Assembly (NCBI GenBank): GCA_008360955.1
Contig: LUCM01009796.1
Span: forward strand, 186,001-250,000
DNA length: 64,000 nucleotides
Direction of reading: 5' to 3'
Source: Fasciolopsis buskii
Lineage: Eukaryota > Platyhelminthes > Trematoda > Plagiorchiida > Fasciolidae
This document shows positions 11,301 to 24,417 of the stretch, piece by piece. The position numbers were made by a program, and so were the translations under genes. The notes below the pieces were generated by a model, which ran no database searches, was not told the DNA's origin, and saw only the letters and a list, made by a program, of their open reading frames with translations. The stretch's first letter is position 1; each line of letters begins with the position of its first letter.

Positions 11301-14300
11301 TTTTTACTTTCCGCACAACAGTCGAATACCTTTGAATGGGAATCGATTGTTGTTACTACTCAGGAGTTGGTTGACGAATTTCTTGTCGACGCGTTTGATG
11401 TTAGCTTTTATTAGGTTGGATTTATATCTGATTTACTACGAGGTTTGCAAAGTGCTGCCTAAGTCTTCTCCGAGAGTTAAGTATCTGAGAAGTGATGCTG
11501 CTATTTGAAACAAATAATATGTCTAAGGTACTGCAGTTATCGGCAGATATCTTGTGTTCGTTCAAACTAATGCAAATGTGACCTTCCTATCAACCCAATT
11601 AAAGAGTGTACAATTATGGTAATGAGTGGAAAACAGCGCACCGTTTATGCGTACCTGATCAGTGGTAATTGCATCGAATGTAATTGTGTGCTTTCGAGGA
11701 AATGTCTTCCTTTCTCCCGCATACAGAAGATTACTGCTAGCTACAACTCCAGAGTCTGGTATGCTGGTTCCTCTCTATCGACGTCAGCCATGATGAAATA
11801 TTTGTTCACATAAAACAGGTATTCCAGATACATTTACCGGGGTTCGTCAGGGTGCTTCAACAAAGGCTGCATTTATGTTGGAATTCAAATCCCATCAAGG
11901 GATCGAGGCAATAAATTTCAGAAAATCAAGAAATATCGCCCGAAGACAAAGTTCATTGGCTGCGGTAGTGTGCGAGGTTTTCAGGTATCTTAGTTAAGGA
12001 TGTAAAACCTTTGATGCACAGTGATTTCCAACACAGTGAAATATGCATGGACCTAGATCAGTCTCTATCTACAATCGTTTTCATTTGTTGTCTGATGTCC
12101 TCCTCTCTAGAAAATTTAGGGTTACAATAGTGACGTAGGTCATAGAAAATTCCGATAAAACAGGAGTCCAGATGCAGTGAGAACACATGGATGTGTCCTG
12201 TGTATGAATATGTTTAGCTCAAGGTAATGTGTAAGTTCACACGTTCCCCAAAATATATATTCTTACGTTTGGTGCCCCATATAAGCTGACAGACGACAGA
12301 TACATCCGGCTAATTCCAAAACCGAATCTTATTTGTTAATGCCATGAAGTTATATTTCAAGAAGCCTCACGGTTCAATACATTTCTCAAATATTTTTACC
12401 TTAATGGGAGAATAAACAATATAATTATACCTATTGATTGTTTTTCGTGCTCAATATCCGTAGAAACAGATGGCCCTGGTGTCCTGCGACTCTCCTGTAG
12501 ATCCACCGGGGTTTGTGGCGGGTTGCAATTTTACATCTAGGAATCATATTAGCCGAATTCCTCTTTCATTCGTAATGACGTCAGTAGAAAATCCCACAGC
12601 CTGGTTATCACGTTAACTTTGTGAATTTCATGAACAGAATGCATTCAACAACATTCGAGAAATGCACTGATTGTTATCTCCTTTTTGATTATTTTTATCC
12701 AAAGACCAAATTTCTTAACAGACATCACAGACTTTCAGCTTCAACGTCTTTCTTCCTGTCATGTTTTTCCCGACATTTTCACCAATCACTTGGTACTTCC
12801 AAAATATTGAAATGCTGCTTTCCAGCTGAAATGGATTATTTTCCGCGTTTATTAACCCTGCTTTGTTCATCATAGTTTTCCAGTTCCTAATCGCGTAAAG
12901 CATGAAAAAAGGAGTAGAATATTGCAATTCCGTTGGCTTCCAAACATATCTCAATCGATATTCTTGTTCCTCTGGATACCTCATAACTGTCTCTCGTTTT
13001 CACCACACAAACGAGCAGAAAGCCCACCTCGTCGTGTTCAAACACGGTGTACCCCGAAACATTCAACGCAGGTGGCATTTCAGTTACGTAGGTTAATCTT
13101 TCGCGCCTTTTTCCTTGTCTTTCTGACCACTTCGGAACTGCTCTGACCGGTCAGACTCAAGGCGCCTTTTATTTACCTAAATGTGGTATGAGTTTGGGTA
13201 AATTCAATTTCCGCGTATTAAAAACGAAACACTAATAAGCGACCACCAGCAGGGTTTCCGATCACTTTTTTCACCTCTGAGAACACATACATTCATACAA
13301 AACCAATGCAACCCTCGACCGAGTATAAGATTGGTATAAATGGCCGATTTTGCCAAGCTTGGGTTTTTCATTATTGAGATAGATGTGCCTGTAAACAGAG
13401 ACCTTCCTCTTTCCAAGTGGAACGAGTGTACCTGCAAAGGATGCTTCGAACGATATCGTTTCTCGATATTTTGTCTTTCACCGACTTGCATACATTTATT
13501 TAGTTTTGATTTATCCGCTATTAGCAACCCACTTCATTTCTTTCGGAACCAAATAACTTTTTGTTTTTCTCCGTTCTATAGCATTTCACAAAACGAACAT
13601 CGATCTCCATCGTGCAAGACCTAGTGTTTTCCAGGGATCAGACCCCGAACAACTGACTTCTCTGGCTCTAACAATAGTGTTGCATCTAGAAGTAATAAAT
13701 CTCATCCAATTTATTCTTTCCGAAAACTGCAGATTCCAGAAACGTTTCTCCCTCGGGTTTACCCAGCTGCGTATCATAGACTCAGGTTTTGATCTCCGCT
13801 TTTCGTGTTATATTTATCATTCTGTGATTTCTTCATGTTCTAGTTAGCTAGTTGTGCACCACGTAAAGTTTCACATTCTACGCCTAACGTTTTTACACTG
13901 CAGTCCATCAAAGTCTGCTGTGTAAAATGTTTGGATGAACATGTCCAGTAGAATGATGTAGCTATATGTGCAGAAGACTTCCCTGTTTTGCTTCTTTTCC
14001 TGGCCAAACTCAATATGAATCTATCAAACTGATCGATGACCCTTTCGTTACTTTCCTTCGTAGTTTAAAGTCACTAGACCTCTGTCGAATGATTGCTTGG
14101 TTTATTCGGTTTAGGCCCATATTATATGGTACCTGTTTGTCCTAACTGACACTGACAACACCTTTACCCGATTACGCTAGTCACGTTTCTTCAGATGAAT
14201 GTCGAACTTGCTGGTCTTATTGTGTCGTGATTGCTGAACCGCAGTACATCCGGGCAATGTGCGTTCTTTCCCTCATAGGCAAATCTTCGGTTGTTAACAA

Positions 14301-16046
14301 AAGCTCCATGAAGTGACTCTTAATTGATGTCGTGTCACAACTCGCTGGCTGTTGTTCTACTAGAATTAACGGACATCTTCATGTTTAACACTTATGGTAC
14401 AGTGTAAAGATTAGGAAAGATGCTTAATAGCAAGACAATTAAGCTCCTTTTAGATGCCAAAATTGTTCTATGATACAGTGAATTGAGGAGCTGCACGCCT
14501 ACTGCGTGCAACAGGCGGACCGCCCCCTTCTTGACTCCGGCTCAAGGCCTCATAAGCTAATGATTCGTGCTATAATATCTGTTGACAGAAATATGTATAC
14601 TGCAAGTAAACCCATATTTCTATTGGAAAATGTTTTCTCGAAAAATACTGTGTTGTTATGTTATCTTGCAATACAGACGAAGACGGAAAATGATGACGAA
14701 TTTTGACATTGGAAATAGAATTGTGGCTTTGAGTTTTGTAAAACAAACACAGGAAAACTGCCTTGATAATGTGGAAACAATGTACAAATATTGATTAATT
14801 AGTATCGTCGAAATGGCACCATTAGGTTATGAAGGAGGCTGTGAAGGCCAGAAAATTCCCGTAGCTGCATCGCTCTAGGCATATGTATGCCTTATTTAGC
14901 AGCAAGGCTAAAAGTAAAAACCTTCGCTTGTAGCAGGTGAATGATTTCAAAAACTGTGCCAGGCTGACAACCGACTGGAATTTTTTTGTCAGAGGAATGG
15001 CCGCGAAATGACGAATGTTCCATAATGCGTGACTGCAAGAACTCAAGTATAGATGCTTTCTGGGCACTAATTGAACATATACCGGGGATTACTGTGTCCA
15101 GTTTCTTGACCGAGGCAAAAGCAAAGTTTCGACCGGATCGGTTTTATGTCTGCCGTCGACCAAGTTTATTAGGATTGGGCCATCTATTTTATTTACCGTG
15201 TCCTAGCGAAGAGAACTCGAAAAGTGTTCAGCAGTCATCGTGTGTCTAGAGGGAGAAATGACAGAAAACAAAAATTTGAGGTGCTTGAGGCAATCTACTT
15301 GTGAACGTCTGAGCCAAAAAATTGCTTAGTTTTTGACAGGAATCGCACAATATTGGCAGATAAATTTCTTCCAACAGTTTTAGATGGGTGGTATCTTAAC
15401 TGTTTGATGGGTTTATCTCCATCAAATGGGATGGTGAGGTACTTTTTACTTTGCCAAGTATCTTCAAGTTTATCCGCAACCCAACCTATTCGGACAACTG
15501 CTTGTCTTCAAAATTTCTTTTGTATACTCAAGCTTCTTATAGAATGTCTTCAGACTACAGATTATTCTTGTGGTTATCTGCAACTACAATCTGGGCACTG
15601 AAAACTACTGATGTATCCGGAAACATGGTACTTCGCTATCGGCTTTTATTATTCAAAATAATGACTGAAGACTGAATTACCGGATTTTACGAATGATATG
15701 TGGTGTACAAGCCTTAATTTTTATACTTTGAATATTAAGCTTGTGCGGAATGGGGCAGTAAATTTCGGATATATAGGATCTGGCAACGTTATTTTCACTT
15801 TATAAACTGCCAACATTTGTCTTTCCGTAAACTTGAGTCGAAATAGTTATGCGATAACTTTAGGACATAAACACTCGAACTGATATTACATTAAATCTAT
15901 TGTTCGTACAAAATGGTATTTCATTCGCGGGTACTATTACCGTTAGGTGAGGGTTATCTCAAGGGTGTTTTTATAACACGAGTAAAACACAACTGCCTTG
16001 CGCTCATTTTTATTTGAACCGCGTTTGCCCTGTAGCATTCTAGCAA
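11301..16046. other. Long non-coding stretch
   Basis: Only scattered frames of 60-107 codons (for example minus 13204-13527, plus 13340-13624, plus 14986-15249), none with splice boundaries or motifs. The part next to 11300 may still be eroded upstream sequence of the LINE. Confidence 0.45.
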
Positions 16047-16500
16047 ATGCTATTAAATTGGTATCCTTTGTGTGTACTTCGTGTGTACTTGGTGCCCTCT
16101 TACGACCCCTTTGTGTCTACGTTAATGGGCTGCAACCCTTACGGTAAGGATGGGCTACGCGCAGGTGCCGAAAGTCCAAGTCCACTTTATTTCGGTGCAA
16201 TTAATCACATAGAGATGAAGCATAACGAAACCCAGAAGTACAGGTCTGACGGCCAAACACCTCTGACGTCAGTTGAATAAAACACGAATTTCAAATTTCG
16301 CTGACTGCGAGCCGAGGCCAAGTACTAAGCCAGCTAGACAGCCTCGTCCGTGGACTGATTGAAAGTGGCCTGATTTGTGACGCAGAGAAGAACAAGGAAG
16401 GGGCTTTGCTAAGACACCCAGAGAATAGGTAGTGAGCCCCATAAAAGCGGGCAATCCAGTAATGCCCCCCATCTGTGTGGACCTACAAGGACCATTTGAT
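16047..16500. repeat. GC-richer block, probable unidentified repeat
   Basis: Base composition shifts to clearly higher GC against AT-rich flanks. The block holds a 77-codon plus frame (16047-16280), a repeated TGTGTACTTCGTG / TGTGTACTTGGTG motif at its start and a 67-codon minus frame. It reads like a comparatively young insertion, but I cannot name the family and see no second copy in the window. Confidence 0.35.
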
Positions 16501-19332
16501 TAGAAAAAATGAAAGGAGAACTGCCGTGTTGAACGGCTAGAGATCATTTGCTCGCTCTCGCTTGGTAAGCCAGGCCGGGAATGAGCTAGAGTCGAAACGG
16601 TTGACTGACGACTCTTAAGAAAAGCGATCTCGACAAAAATGATACTCAAACACGTTTCACCGCATTTATCATCTGTGAGTTTTATGGTTCAAATCAAGGG
16701 GGGGTCGTCTGCAGATTGTGCAACCGCTGGATGGTCTCTAACGGTCGTTTATTGCTCCTGGGTTTGTGTCTAGAAATCTCGACTTGCATCATGATAGTAA
16801 GTGCCACCGACGAGCATATCGCGTACTGATTATTTACTCGAAAAAAGTGAATTTCCGCAGTAATTTAAATTGATCATGAAATTGTTTATTTAGTCCAATT
16901 TTGTGAATTTCGCAAAAAATCTCCCAGCTATAAACCGATGGTTAGAGACAAGCTAGATAAGGTACATGTTGCTGATATTGTTCCAGATTTTATTCAATTC
17001 GTGCCCTTTGACTAATGAACTATACTGGATGGAATCTACTGTTCGGAGCAAATCATCAAAAAGCTGACACAGTGTCGGATCCAAGGAAGGCCAGCCAATT
17101 TTCCATTTTCACGTTTGACAGCTTTTTTAATATTATCAGGCTTCTTTCGTCGTAGGTCGTCAAATGAACGGAGCAACTGGAAGCACTCACCTGGAACCTG
17201 ACACGGCCCACTTTAACGTTTATATGCCGATCCTAAAAGCATGGTTCGTTTTACATTTTTTCGATCTTACTTTCCGATATTTTTTTTATTCTAATCCAAT
17301 TGTTATCCTAATTGCTGTCATGAACCTAGTTCCATTCACGCGGATGCCAAACATCGTGGGGCTACTATTGCAAAAACAGAAAACATTGACTTCCCTTCCT
17401 AAAATAGAATCAGAAAATATGAAATTCGAGAACCGTTTACTCTTAGTTGTTTTCCACTGGCCACTGTTTTACTAACCCTCACATGCTTTTTGCCCATGTC
17501 GTCTCATTAAAACTGCTTTTACACGACAGGAACATTAGCCAGTCATGCTACATTAAGACTGGGAACGCTTTCCCTCTGATTGTTTAAACGGATAAAAATC
17601 CCGGAGTACAAGGCTCATTTTGGAAGCGGCAGAGTTAGTCTGGGTTTTAATCCTCGCAGTTTGACTATGTCTACGTTTGGCAGTCGGGGAATACAAATAA
17701 TTCTGATGAATCAGTGTCGTCACAGACTTCCAATTTAATCAGTGACGGTTACGCGGAGTTTCGAAGGGAAAACTCGGGAGCAAAATTGGTTGTTACGAAT
17801 AGTGATCCGAACTTTCTTCTGTCAGTGTGTTCGATCACATAACAAAAAGCTTACTTGTTAACGCATTGTAACCTTACAAATATTATGGCGATGAGAATCT
17901 CAACTCAAAAAAGCTGATGGTAAATTTCTAAAACAAGAGCAAAATCAAACTAAACTCCGAGAGGAGAGACGGTGAATGCGGACGTGATGCGTCTTGTCGT
18001 CCGATGTCCTTTATTTGTATCCGTACAAATTTTGTGAACAAATCTTATCGATCTAGTGAAGTTTGTTATCTGGCTCGTTTGCTATGTGATGACTTGAAAA
18101 ATGCAATGAATGCGGAAAGAAAAACGCGCAAAAATAAACTGCTCGGCTAAAATTATGCATTCTGATAAAGGCTGTTGTGCATTTATCGAAATAAACGTGG
18201 AACCATATAGATGCGGCTGATCATCGGCATACTTTGGATACCGGTAAAGCCAATAAATATTGCACAAGTCACTCACAATTAGTATGACAACACAAGCGTT
18301 TCGAAAACAAACACGTAGTTTATTGGTTCAACTCAAATGAAAGATTGTTTGTCGTGAGCACTCAAAAACTGATCACTTTGAAATAAACCGGCAGGATTGA
18401 ATTCAAAAGTATTAATTTTCAACATTGTCTGAAAAGATTTCCGAACGAGGTTGATGTCTTATTGCTGTTTTTGAGATAAATTTAGTTTCAGTTTATCATA
18501 TGTTTGAATAAGTGACGATTAACAAATGATACATATCATGGATTTTTGTCTCCTCGAATCTTGTCAATTTGGGTTTACGTCTTCACATGGGGGCCTTCAA
18601 GTAATTTTACACGACGTAAATGTAGGATGTCAAACAACAAACAATTAGTTATTCTATACAGTTCCAAGGTCACGTCGGCAACACACAGTGGTTGATAATT
18701 CAGTGGTTTTTATTCAGCTGACCAGACCGAAATAAAATAATGTAACAATTGGATGCTCAACATCATAAAATTTAAAAAGTAAAAGACACTTAGCCTGTAC
18801 TTTTCTAACTCATTCATTGGTTCGATCCTCTAGTAGCTGTTCGTTTCCACTAACTCAAGCGACCCTAATTAGGTAATGTAGACGCAAAATTTCGCTTACT
18901 TTACAAGAATGCATCGTTTCCAATAGAGTTTTCTAGTCTGCAGTCACCGTTCACTAATTCCGTGGATTAGTTTGATACATCATCACTGACTGACATTCTC
19001 TTACATTACTTCTTGTTCAGTCTGAGGTGACTCGAGATTTGACGACCTACAAATAGGGTAATAAACGTGCTTGCCTTGCATACAGAAGGTATACCACACA
19101 ACCAGCAATCGTTTCAATGATGGAAGAGAATGCCCACTTGAACGGATGTGTTAGTCTTTTTTAATCACCGTATCAAATTCAACTGTTAACTTTAAAACAA
19201 CCAGAAAATCAAGTGGCCAACTTGTAGCATTATCATGCTTGATTGTCCGTGCTCAGATCACAGGGTTCATTCGCACACACTTCCAATTGTTTGGTCAACT
19301 TTACAATCTGTGAATGGAATTTTGCTCTACTT
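16501..19332. other. Non-coding stretch with a possible SINE remnant
   Basis: About 17630-17700 (GGGTTTTAATCCTCGCAG followed by TTTGGCAGTCGGGG) resembles the B-box-to-body part of the SINE seen at 5477 but is strongly diverged. A 103-codon plus frame at 17164-17475 is hydrophobic without motif or splice support. Nothing else recognised. Confidence 0.4.
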
Positions 19333-19415
19333 AGACCCCATTGGTGCATACTGCCGGTCAACCTCCCCACTGCACACTCCTCTGCTAGCCGCGGCCACCC
19401 TCCTAAAACTTGATG
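19333..19415 (+). repeat. Decayed SINE body
   Basis: GGTCAACCTCCCCACT, then CTAGCCGCGGCCACCCTCC and AACTTGATG, line up in order with the SINE body at 63815-63872 (GGTCAACTTCCCCACTTGG, TTGGCCGCGGTCCC, AAAATTGATG). The tRNA-like head is not clear. The 98-codon plus frame at 19235-19531 runs through it, so that frame is probably not a gene. Confidence 0.55.
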
Positions 19416-20291
19416 TACGTTGTTGTTTCACTAATAAGGGAGATAAAAGAAAAAAAATACACGACAGTCGAACCACTTACAATTCGTCTTTTCCGTCAAG
19501 TATACCTGAAATAATGGAGGAAGTTCGATAGATAGTGACCATGAGGGGACTTGACATGTCTCCGTGCAGACCTGCTAACTCTCACTGAGGACGAAATATA
19601 GACAACATTAACGTGATAGTTCTAATCAACCCAAACGGTAATCAGTAGCTCAGTGGAAACTTACGCCGCCCGTAGTTAAAACGTCTGTGATGCTGAATGT
19701 GAACCCTAATTGCAGCAGAACTCCAATATGTTGCTTTCTGTTTAAGGGTTGATCGGATGATTTGAGGTTAGCGCGTGAAATTTGTACTCCACAGACACAG
19801 ACAACCAAACATAACAAAATTTACGATAAACTACGGATTAGTTGTACTTTAAGTATGAAACATCATCGCTTTCATTCTGTTCTGCATTAGTGTTAGTGCA
19901 AACCCCATTTGGAATGAACGAATAATAAAATTTCTGGCAACCGCCTTGATAGAACCAGTCTGATTTGAAAAGACTGTCGGCCAAGAATTAGCCAAAAACA
20001 ACTTTTTTTAAAGTCTAATTAGTAATTATTAATGAATTTTAATTTTTCTTCAGACGGAAGTGACTGAAATCACTTCTCTTTGGATCATCGGCTGTCAACT
20101 CGTCGGAAGCGCTAGACAGATACCTAAACCCAACTATTGCTCACTCAAGAATGCCGACAGCGGATGGAAATAGTACCATGAGCAACATTTTGCTTTCGTT
20201 TATACAGTCTTGTGTTTTTCCGGTTAGAGATGGCCGCAACAAGTGCTGCTAAGCAAAGCCACAAACATCTATTGCCTAGATTGACTCTTAC

Positions 20292-20353
20292 CTACCGGTC
20301 TTGTCCACCGCCCGCGTATCTTCAGGATCACCATGACAGCCGGGACTAGTTGC
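20292..20353 (-). CDS. Candidate internal exon
   Basis: On the minus strand a pyrimidine-rich tract ending TGTACTTTAG precedes 62 bases that end at a strong donor GGTAG/GTAAGAG. The frame entered in phase 0 reads ATSPGCHGDPEDTRAVDKTG and leaves two bases over. A second frame is also open. No neighbouring exon was found that joins in phase, and no domain is recognisable, so the gene it belongs to is unknown. Confidence 0.3.
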
Positions 20354-20401
20354 CTAAAGTACAGAAGACATACAACAACAAATATACGATTAATGATGTG
20401 T

Positions 20402-20421
20402 ATGTGTGTGTGTGTGTGTGT
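20402..20421. repeat. TG dinucleotide microsatellite
   Basis: About ten TG units in a row. Confidence 0.9.
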
Positions 20422-21964
20422 TTAACTGGATGGGTCATCAGAATTCTTAAAGGATTTGTTGAGATGGGTGAATTCGTGTTTGAGTAATTTGTGCACGGTG
20501 GTTAGAATATGAGCTAAAATCATTTTGAGTTTACAAAAACGTAGTTTGTATATATGTACATATATGTAGGGGTGGAATTTAGGGTAATAGACTTGAGTAC
20601 ACTGGCAAATATAATTTACACGCTAGACCTATCACCTATAATGTTCTGATGAATGTTCATTTTATTGATTGAATTCTCGGTGGCATTGCTGGCTTATACT
20701 GGGTTGCACTGCAATATTTAATATTATTGTGTAAGACCAGCCTATTAGTATCACCTGAAAGCATTTGCTGGCTAAACAGTTTTTACGGGACATAAAATTG
20801 TGCCAAGATTCCACGTATTATCTTGTTTCCGAATCAAAGGTTAGCACTCATTAAGCGATAGTAACTTTAGTAGGGTGTACACAAAATGCATAAAACAGGT
20901 ATATCATCTTGTCATATGATTTGTTGGATTCAAAACGAGCATTATGATTTTTGCATATGACTAATGTTAGTACTATCACGTTATCATACTGTTTCATTGT
21001 TTTTAACTCTGGTTTAGATTGCATTCATCCTCACTATTGGTGACTGATTCATTGATGTCCACCTTTAGCCGCGTCGGATTCGGCCGGATTCGCGCATGGC
21101 TATCATTCTGGTCGATGCTGTCGAAGAAATTCACGTGGACAGATAAAGAATACAAGCAAGACCTAGCCTACTGTCAAACCCTATGCCACCTGGCCTGGTG
21201 GTTCACATCTAGGGAAGGTTTCGTAAACATTTTTGTAATGTGCTCGTATCCACGGAACAAACTCCGACACGTGAATCTAAATTCAGAGAATAGGGTCCAT
21301 TGGTTCGTGACCGGGTGCCGATTTCCGAGCCATTCAAACTGATTATATTTCAACGAAAACGCAATCCGGTCACTAATCTGCTCCATTTAAATTTGCTTCT
21401 TCACTGAATTTATTTTTTCCTACTCAGGTAGGTTTTGTTATTTTAACTTTAAGTTGAGATTGTACGGTAAACTAAATATCCTCTTCCCATTTGGGATGGT
21501 TTTCACACAGCAGATATAACTGAAAAGCAGAAATAAATTATGATCGGTATAAATTACATAGAAATGTCTCAAGTATTCAAGTAAAATCTATAAACGCTAC
21601 GGTATTTGATAAAATCGGAACTATGCTGCCTCAGCGATCAGAGCAAGACGTGAAACAGGGGAAAAGGTGGCAACGAAAAGTAACATTTTGGTGTTTAACC
21701 AGTGGAATGACCCTGATTTTTCTATTGGTGCGTTAGATTGAACCAATCAGTGTTTGACCCATATTGCATAGAATGAGCAGATCCGGTAATCACATCTGCA
21801 TTGCCCCGAAAGACATGGCACTGGTGTACCTACCAACTAAATAAAGAAATGGAATTAATTCGTGCACTTACTTGAGAAAATCCGAATTCATTATGATTCA
21901 TTCAAAACGGATAACATCTGTCCACTTCTTCTTTAATCGTTTTTGGCCAATCTCAACAACGGAG

Positions 21965-21994
21965 GATTGGATGAATTCACAATACGAGTAGCAT
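21965..21994 (+). CDS. Candidate 30-nt micro-exon of the 22-kb gene
   Basis: A long pyrimidine-rich run (CTTCTTCTTTAATCG and onward) ends in GGAG at 21964. The 30 bases after it read LDEFTIRVA and stop at donor GTAAGA (21995). The exon leaves one base, and the next exon at 22027 needs exactly one base, giving F at the join. The intron between them is only 32 nt. Upstream partners were not found. Very short exons with very short introns are known in flukes; here the support is phase, open frame and splice signals only. Confidence 0.35.
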
Positions 21995-22026
21995 GTAAGA
22001 CATTCTTCTACGTCTTTTTGCACAAG

Positions 22027-22894
22027 TTTCTCATTCGGAAATGTTTGTCACAAACCCGAGCACAAACAAGAACGAAATTGCGGAGTGTCATTTGCACGCT
22101 TTCGGAATTCTAAAAAATCCAGATAAATCTGAACTAAACCAACCTCCGGAGAGAAAAAATGGTACTCAAGAAATGAAAATCGAACGAACCACAAATGTGA
22201 AAAAAACACCAACTGACGTCATGCAACAAGATGACTTGTTTACTCCAGTTTCAGTTTACACTCTAGGCGGCGGCTCCACTTTGAAGACATCAACTAAACA
22301 AGCAGAAAAAATAGAACGTAATCTGCCTACAAGTTGCCAGCAATCTTTTCCTTTATGCTCGTTTGAACAATTACTAACGAACCCCGGAATACATAAGGGG
22401 GCATTTGAATCATCACAACCGACAGGATTACGTGCGTTGCAGACAGGTACCCACGGGATTTCTTGTCCCAATAACCGGAGGCAACTAGAGTGTGAGCCAA
22501 TCTGTACAGTACAAGCTAACGAAAACTCGCTAAGAACAACAGGGATGTTCTTTACCAACAGATGCAATCCTCTGTCTTCAGAAGACATTCACACAAGGGA
22601 ACATGCATGCCCGCATCATATGTTTCAACCGAGCAGCGCATTGACTGGAGATAGTTCGTGTACTTTGAGGCGCGGTACAACCCAACCGGATCCACTGTTT
22701 TCCGTCGGATGTGCTTTCAATCAAAGTTTTGATATGGAGCAATCGATGAGCAACTCGGAGATACGCGCAGATTGCAGTTTGCAGCCCGGTGCTAGCCTGT
22801 TACAGCAAGAACAAACCGGAAGTGCATTTCGACCAGCTGACGAATACCTGCGATCACGTGCTGGTATTCCGAACACAGCAAATTGTTTCCGAAT
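22027..22894 (+). CDS. Large coding exon of an unidentified, probably disordered protein
   Basis: This is the longest open frame of the window (ATG at 22041, 285 codons), but it is better read as an exon. TCTTTTTGCACAAG ends at 22026 and the frame is open from there. A consensus donor GTGAGT starts at 22895, just before the frame stop. The product is rich in S, T, N, Q and polar residues with scattered cysteines, lacks membrane segments, and has no domain I recognise, so it is probably a long disordered region. A 110-codon frame on the opposite strand is only a shadow. The exon leaves two bases, compatible with 22965. Alternative: a gene start at 22041, or 22131 and later ATGs. Confidence 0.6.
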
Positions 22895-22964
22895 GTGAGT
22901 TCAAATTTTCATTGGGCATAAAAAATTCCTTTTACTTTTCCCCCAACGAATGTTTCATGTGTAG

Positions 22965-23093
22965 TCCTTACATGTTTAGGAAAGGACTACCTCAGTATTT
23001 TGATGGATGCAGTATTTTGGCGGATGAGATCAAAAACCAATTGCCGGAGAATTTTCCATCTGTATATCAGCATTTTGTGTATCAAAAGAATAA
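22965..23093 (+). CDS. Candidate next exon of the 22-kb gene
   Basis: A 70-nt intron (22895-22964) with GTGAGT at its start, a CCTTTTACTTTTCCCCC tract and TAG at its end separates this from the large exon. Joined in phase, the frame starts IPYMFRKGLPQYFDG and continues through DEIKNQLPENFPSVYQ. It stays open to AATAA, where GTGAAA could be a weak donor; otherwise it ends at the TGA of 23095-23097, making this a last exon. A donor at 23012 (GTATTT) is an alternative that would bring the segment at 23119 into its better frame. Confidence 0.35.
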
Positions 23094-23118
23094 GTGAAAA
23101 CCTCTTTATTTCTCACAG

Positions 23119-23300
23119 GTCAGCTTCGTTTCTTTTCGTTTCTTCAATCGATTCAATTGACAGCGGAAGACGAAGAATGTCTGGTAACGTTTAAGTACCT
23201 AGCGGAGAGTATAATTCTACCACTTTTACCCCTCAATGTGCGCATATTCCTGGAAAATCCAGACGAATGTAGAACTTACCATATGCTCTGGTTTACTTAG
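23119..23300 (+). CDS. Candidate terminal coding segment of the 22-kb gene
   Basis: CTCTTTATTTCTCACAG ends at 23118. One frame after it reads QLRFFSFLQSIQL, then TAEDEECLVTFKYLAES and LPLNVRIFLENPDEC, and ends at TAG 23298-23300. It is acidic and leucine-rich and looks coding. This frame needs a preceding exon that leaves one base, which only the weaker donor at 23012 provides. The frame reached from a donor at 23094 stops after about 25 codons. The segment is probably coding; its join is unresolved. Confidence 0.35.
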
Positions 23301-23575
23301 GAAAACAGCTAAAATTTCCGCGTATCAATTGGCCTGCTCACGCAATACGTCTCCTTATTAGCACTCACCCCGCCCCTATTAGATATTATGCCAAACTGTT
23401 AGCAAATCACTCGTTGAACAAGAATTTTGCTTGGAGATTGATGCGCATCAAGTATATTTTCAAGTACCGAAATAACTGCCGAATCCACTTTTCAAAGAGT
23501 AAACGACATATTGTCGAATTTTGTAACAGGGAAGCATGGGAGAAGAATTACCGTTGTTTACCTTTCGTCACGAAT

Positions 23576-23610
23576 ATGCATATATAGATATATATATATA
23601 TACATATATT
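23576..23610. repeat. TA-rich microsatellite
   Basis: Imperfect TA repeat with a GATA and a TACATA interruption. Confidence 0.85.
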
Positions 23611-24060
23611 CAAAGACTTCTGAGATTGATTTTCTAAGCCGTTTGATTACATTTGCGATATATGAATGCGAAGAAGCTGAGAAACCTGAATTTGGATAGC
23701 AGGCAAAATAGATTTAAAAAAAATTTTTTGCGCTTTAATGTTTGCCTAAGCAGTCGACGGAAAATGTAAATAATGGCTGACGACTTCCCTTCAATTGGGT
23801 TCCAAAAAACGTTATTTCCCGTTTGCGTGTTTGAGTGAAGTCTGCCAATATTCGCGGATGGTCATCGTGGGCGCAGCTTAGGTTTGGAATGACAGATTTT
23901 CGCATTTATCGGTTAATGCATACAAAAAACTGTTGCTCTGATGAGCTGGTAACTGGCATATTTGATTAGCAGTTTCTTTCAGTCAAGTCTGAATTTGGCA
24001 ATTCTGTGATCATAGTTTTGATGACACACTTATCTGTGTTTGGTTTGGCATGATCCATGA

Positions 24061-24146
24061 ATGAAAAGTTGTGCTGGAATGTCTTTTTGCGCCGAACTCG
24101 TATTATTCATCGGCCTATTATTTGCTATCTGTCAACCTACATCAAG
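24061..24146 (+). CDS. First exon of a candidate secreted protein (signal peptide)
   Basis: An ATG directly behind an in-frame TGA opens a frame beginning MKSCAGMSFCAE and then LVLFIGLLFAI and CQPTS: a polar n-region, an 11-residue hydrophobic core and a polar end, the form of a cleavable signal peptide. The exon ends at AAG/GTGGGT (24147), leaving two bases. The second exon at 24418 continues in frame. This resembles the first exon of fluke secreted micro-exon genes, a general pattern of that group; no sequence family is assigned. The start context has T at -3, which is not optimal. Confidence 0.45.
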
Positions 24147-24417
24147 GTGGGTAACCAATTTTTTTCTATGATCCGTTTTATGATTCCGAAATATAAAACG
24201 ACGCTCAAATTCCTGCAAAACCACAATCAAAAATAAGTGATGGAACAATTAAATTGGCATAATTACAACATAGGTGAACAGCTTTGGCAGACCGCGAGGC
24301 TTAGTCGGTTTTCAGTAGTTAAAATAACTGAAAGTTTTCCTAATTTTTCCTTTTCGGTGTGAACACTCTGCTCACAATGCTGTTTTTGTTGACCTTCGCT
24401 CGAGTAATTCTTAGCAG

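Larger units (their letters stand above)
19416..21964. other. Mostly non-coding stretch
   Basis: Contains a small candidate minus-strand exon (20292-20353) and a TG repeat, listed separately. The 107-codon plus frame at 21019-21342 has no splice support. A 20-nt minus-strand start segment (ATG at 21891, donor GTAAGT below 21872) is possible but isolated. Confidence 0.4.

Noticed and set aside
22256..22588. 110-codon minus-strand frame
   Set aside because: It is the shadow of the large plus-strand exon and has no splice boundaries.
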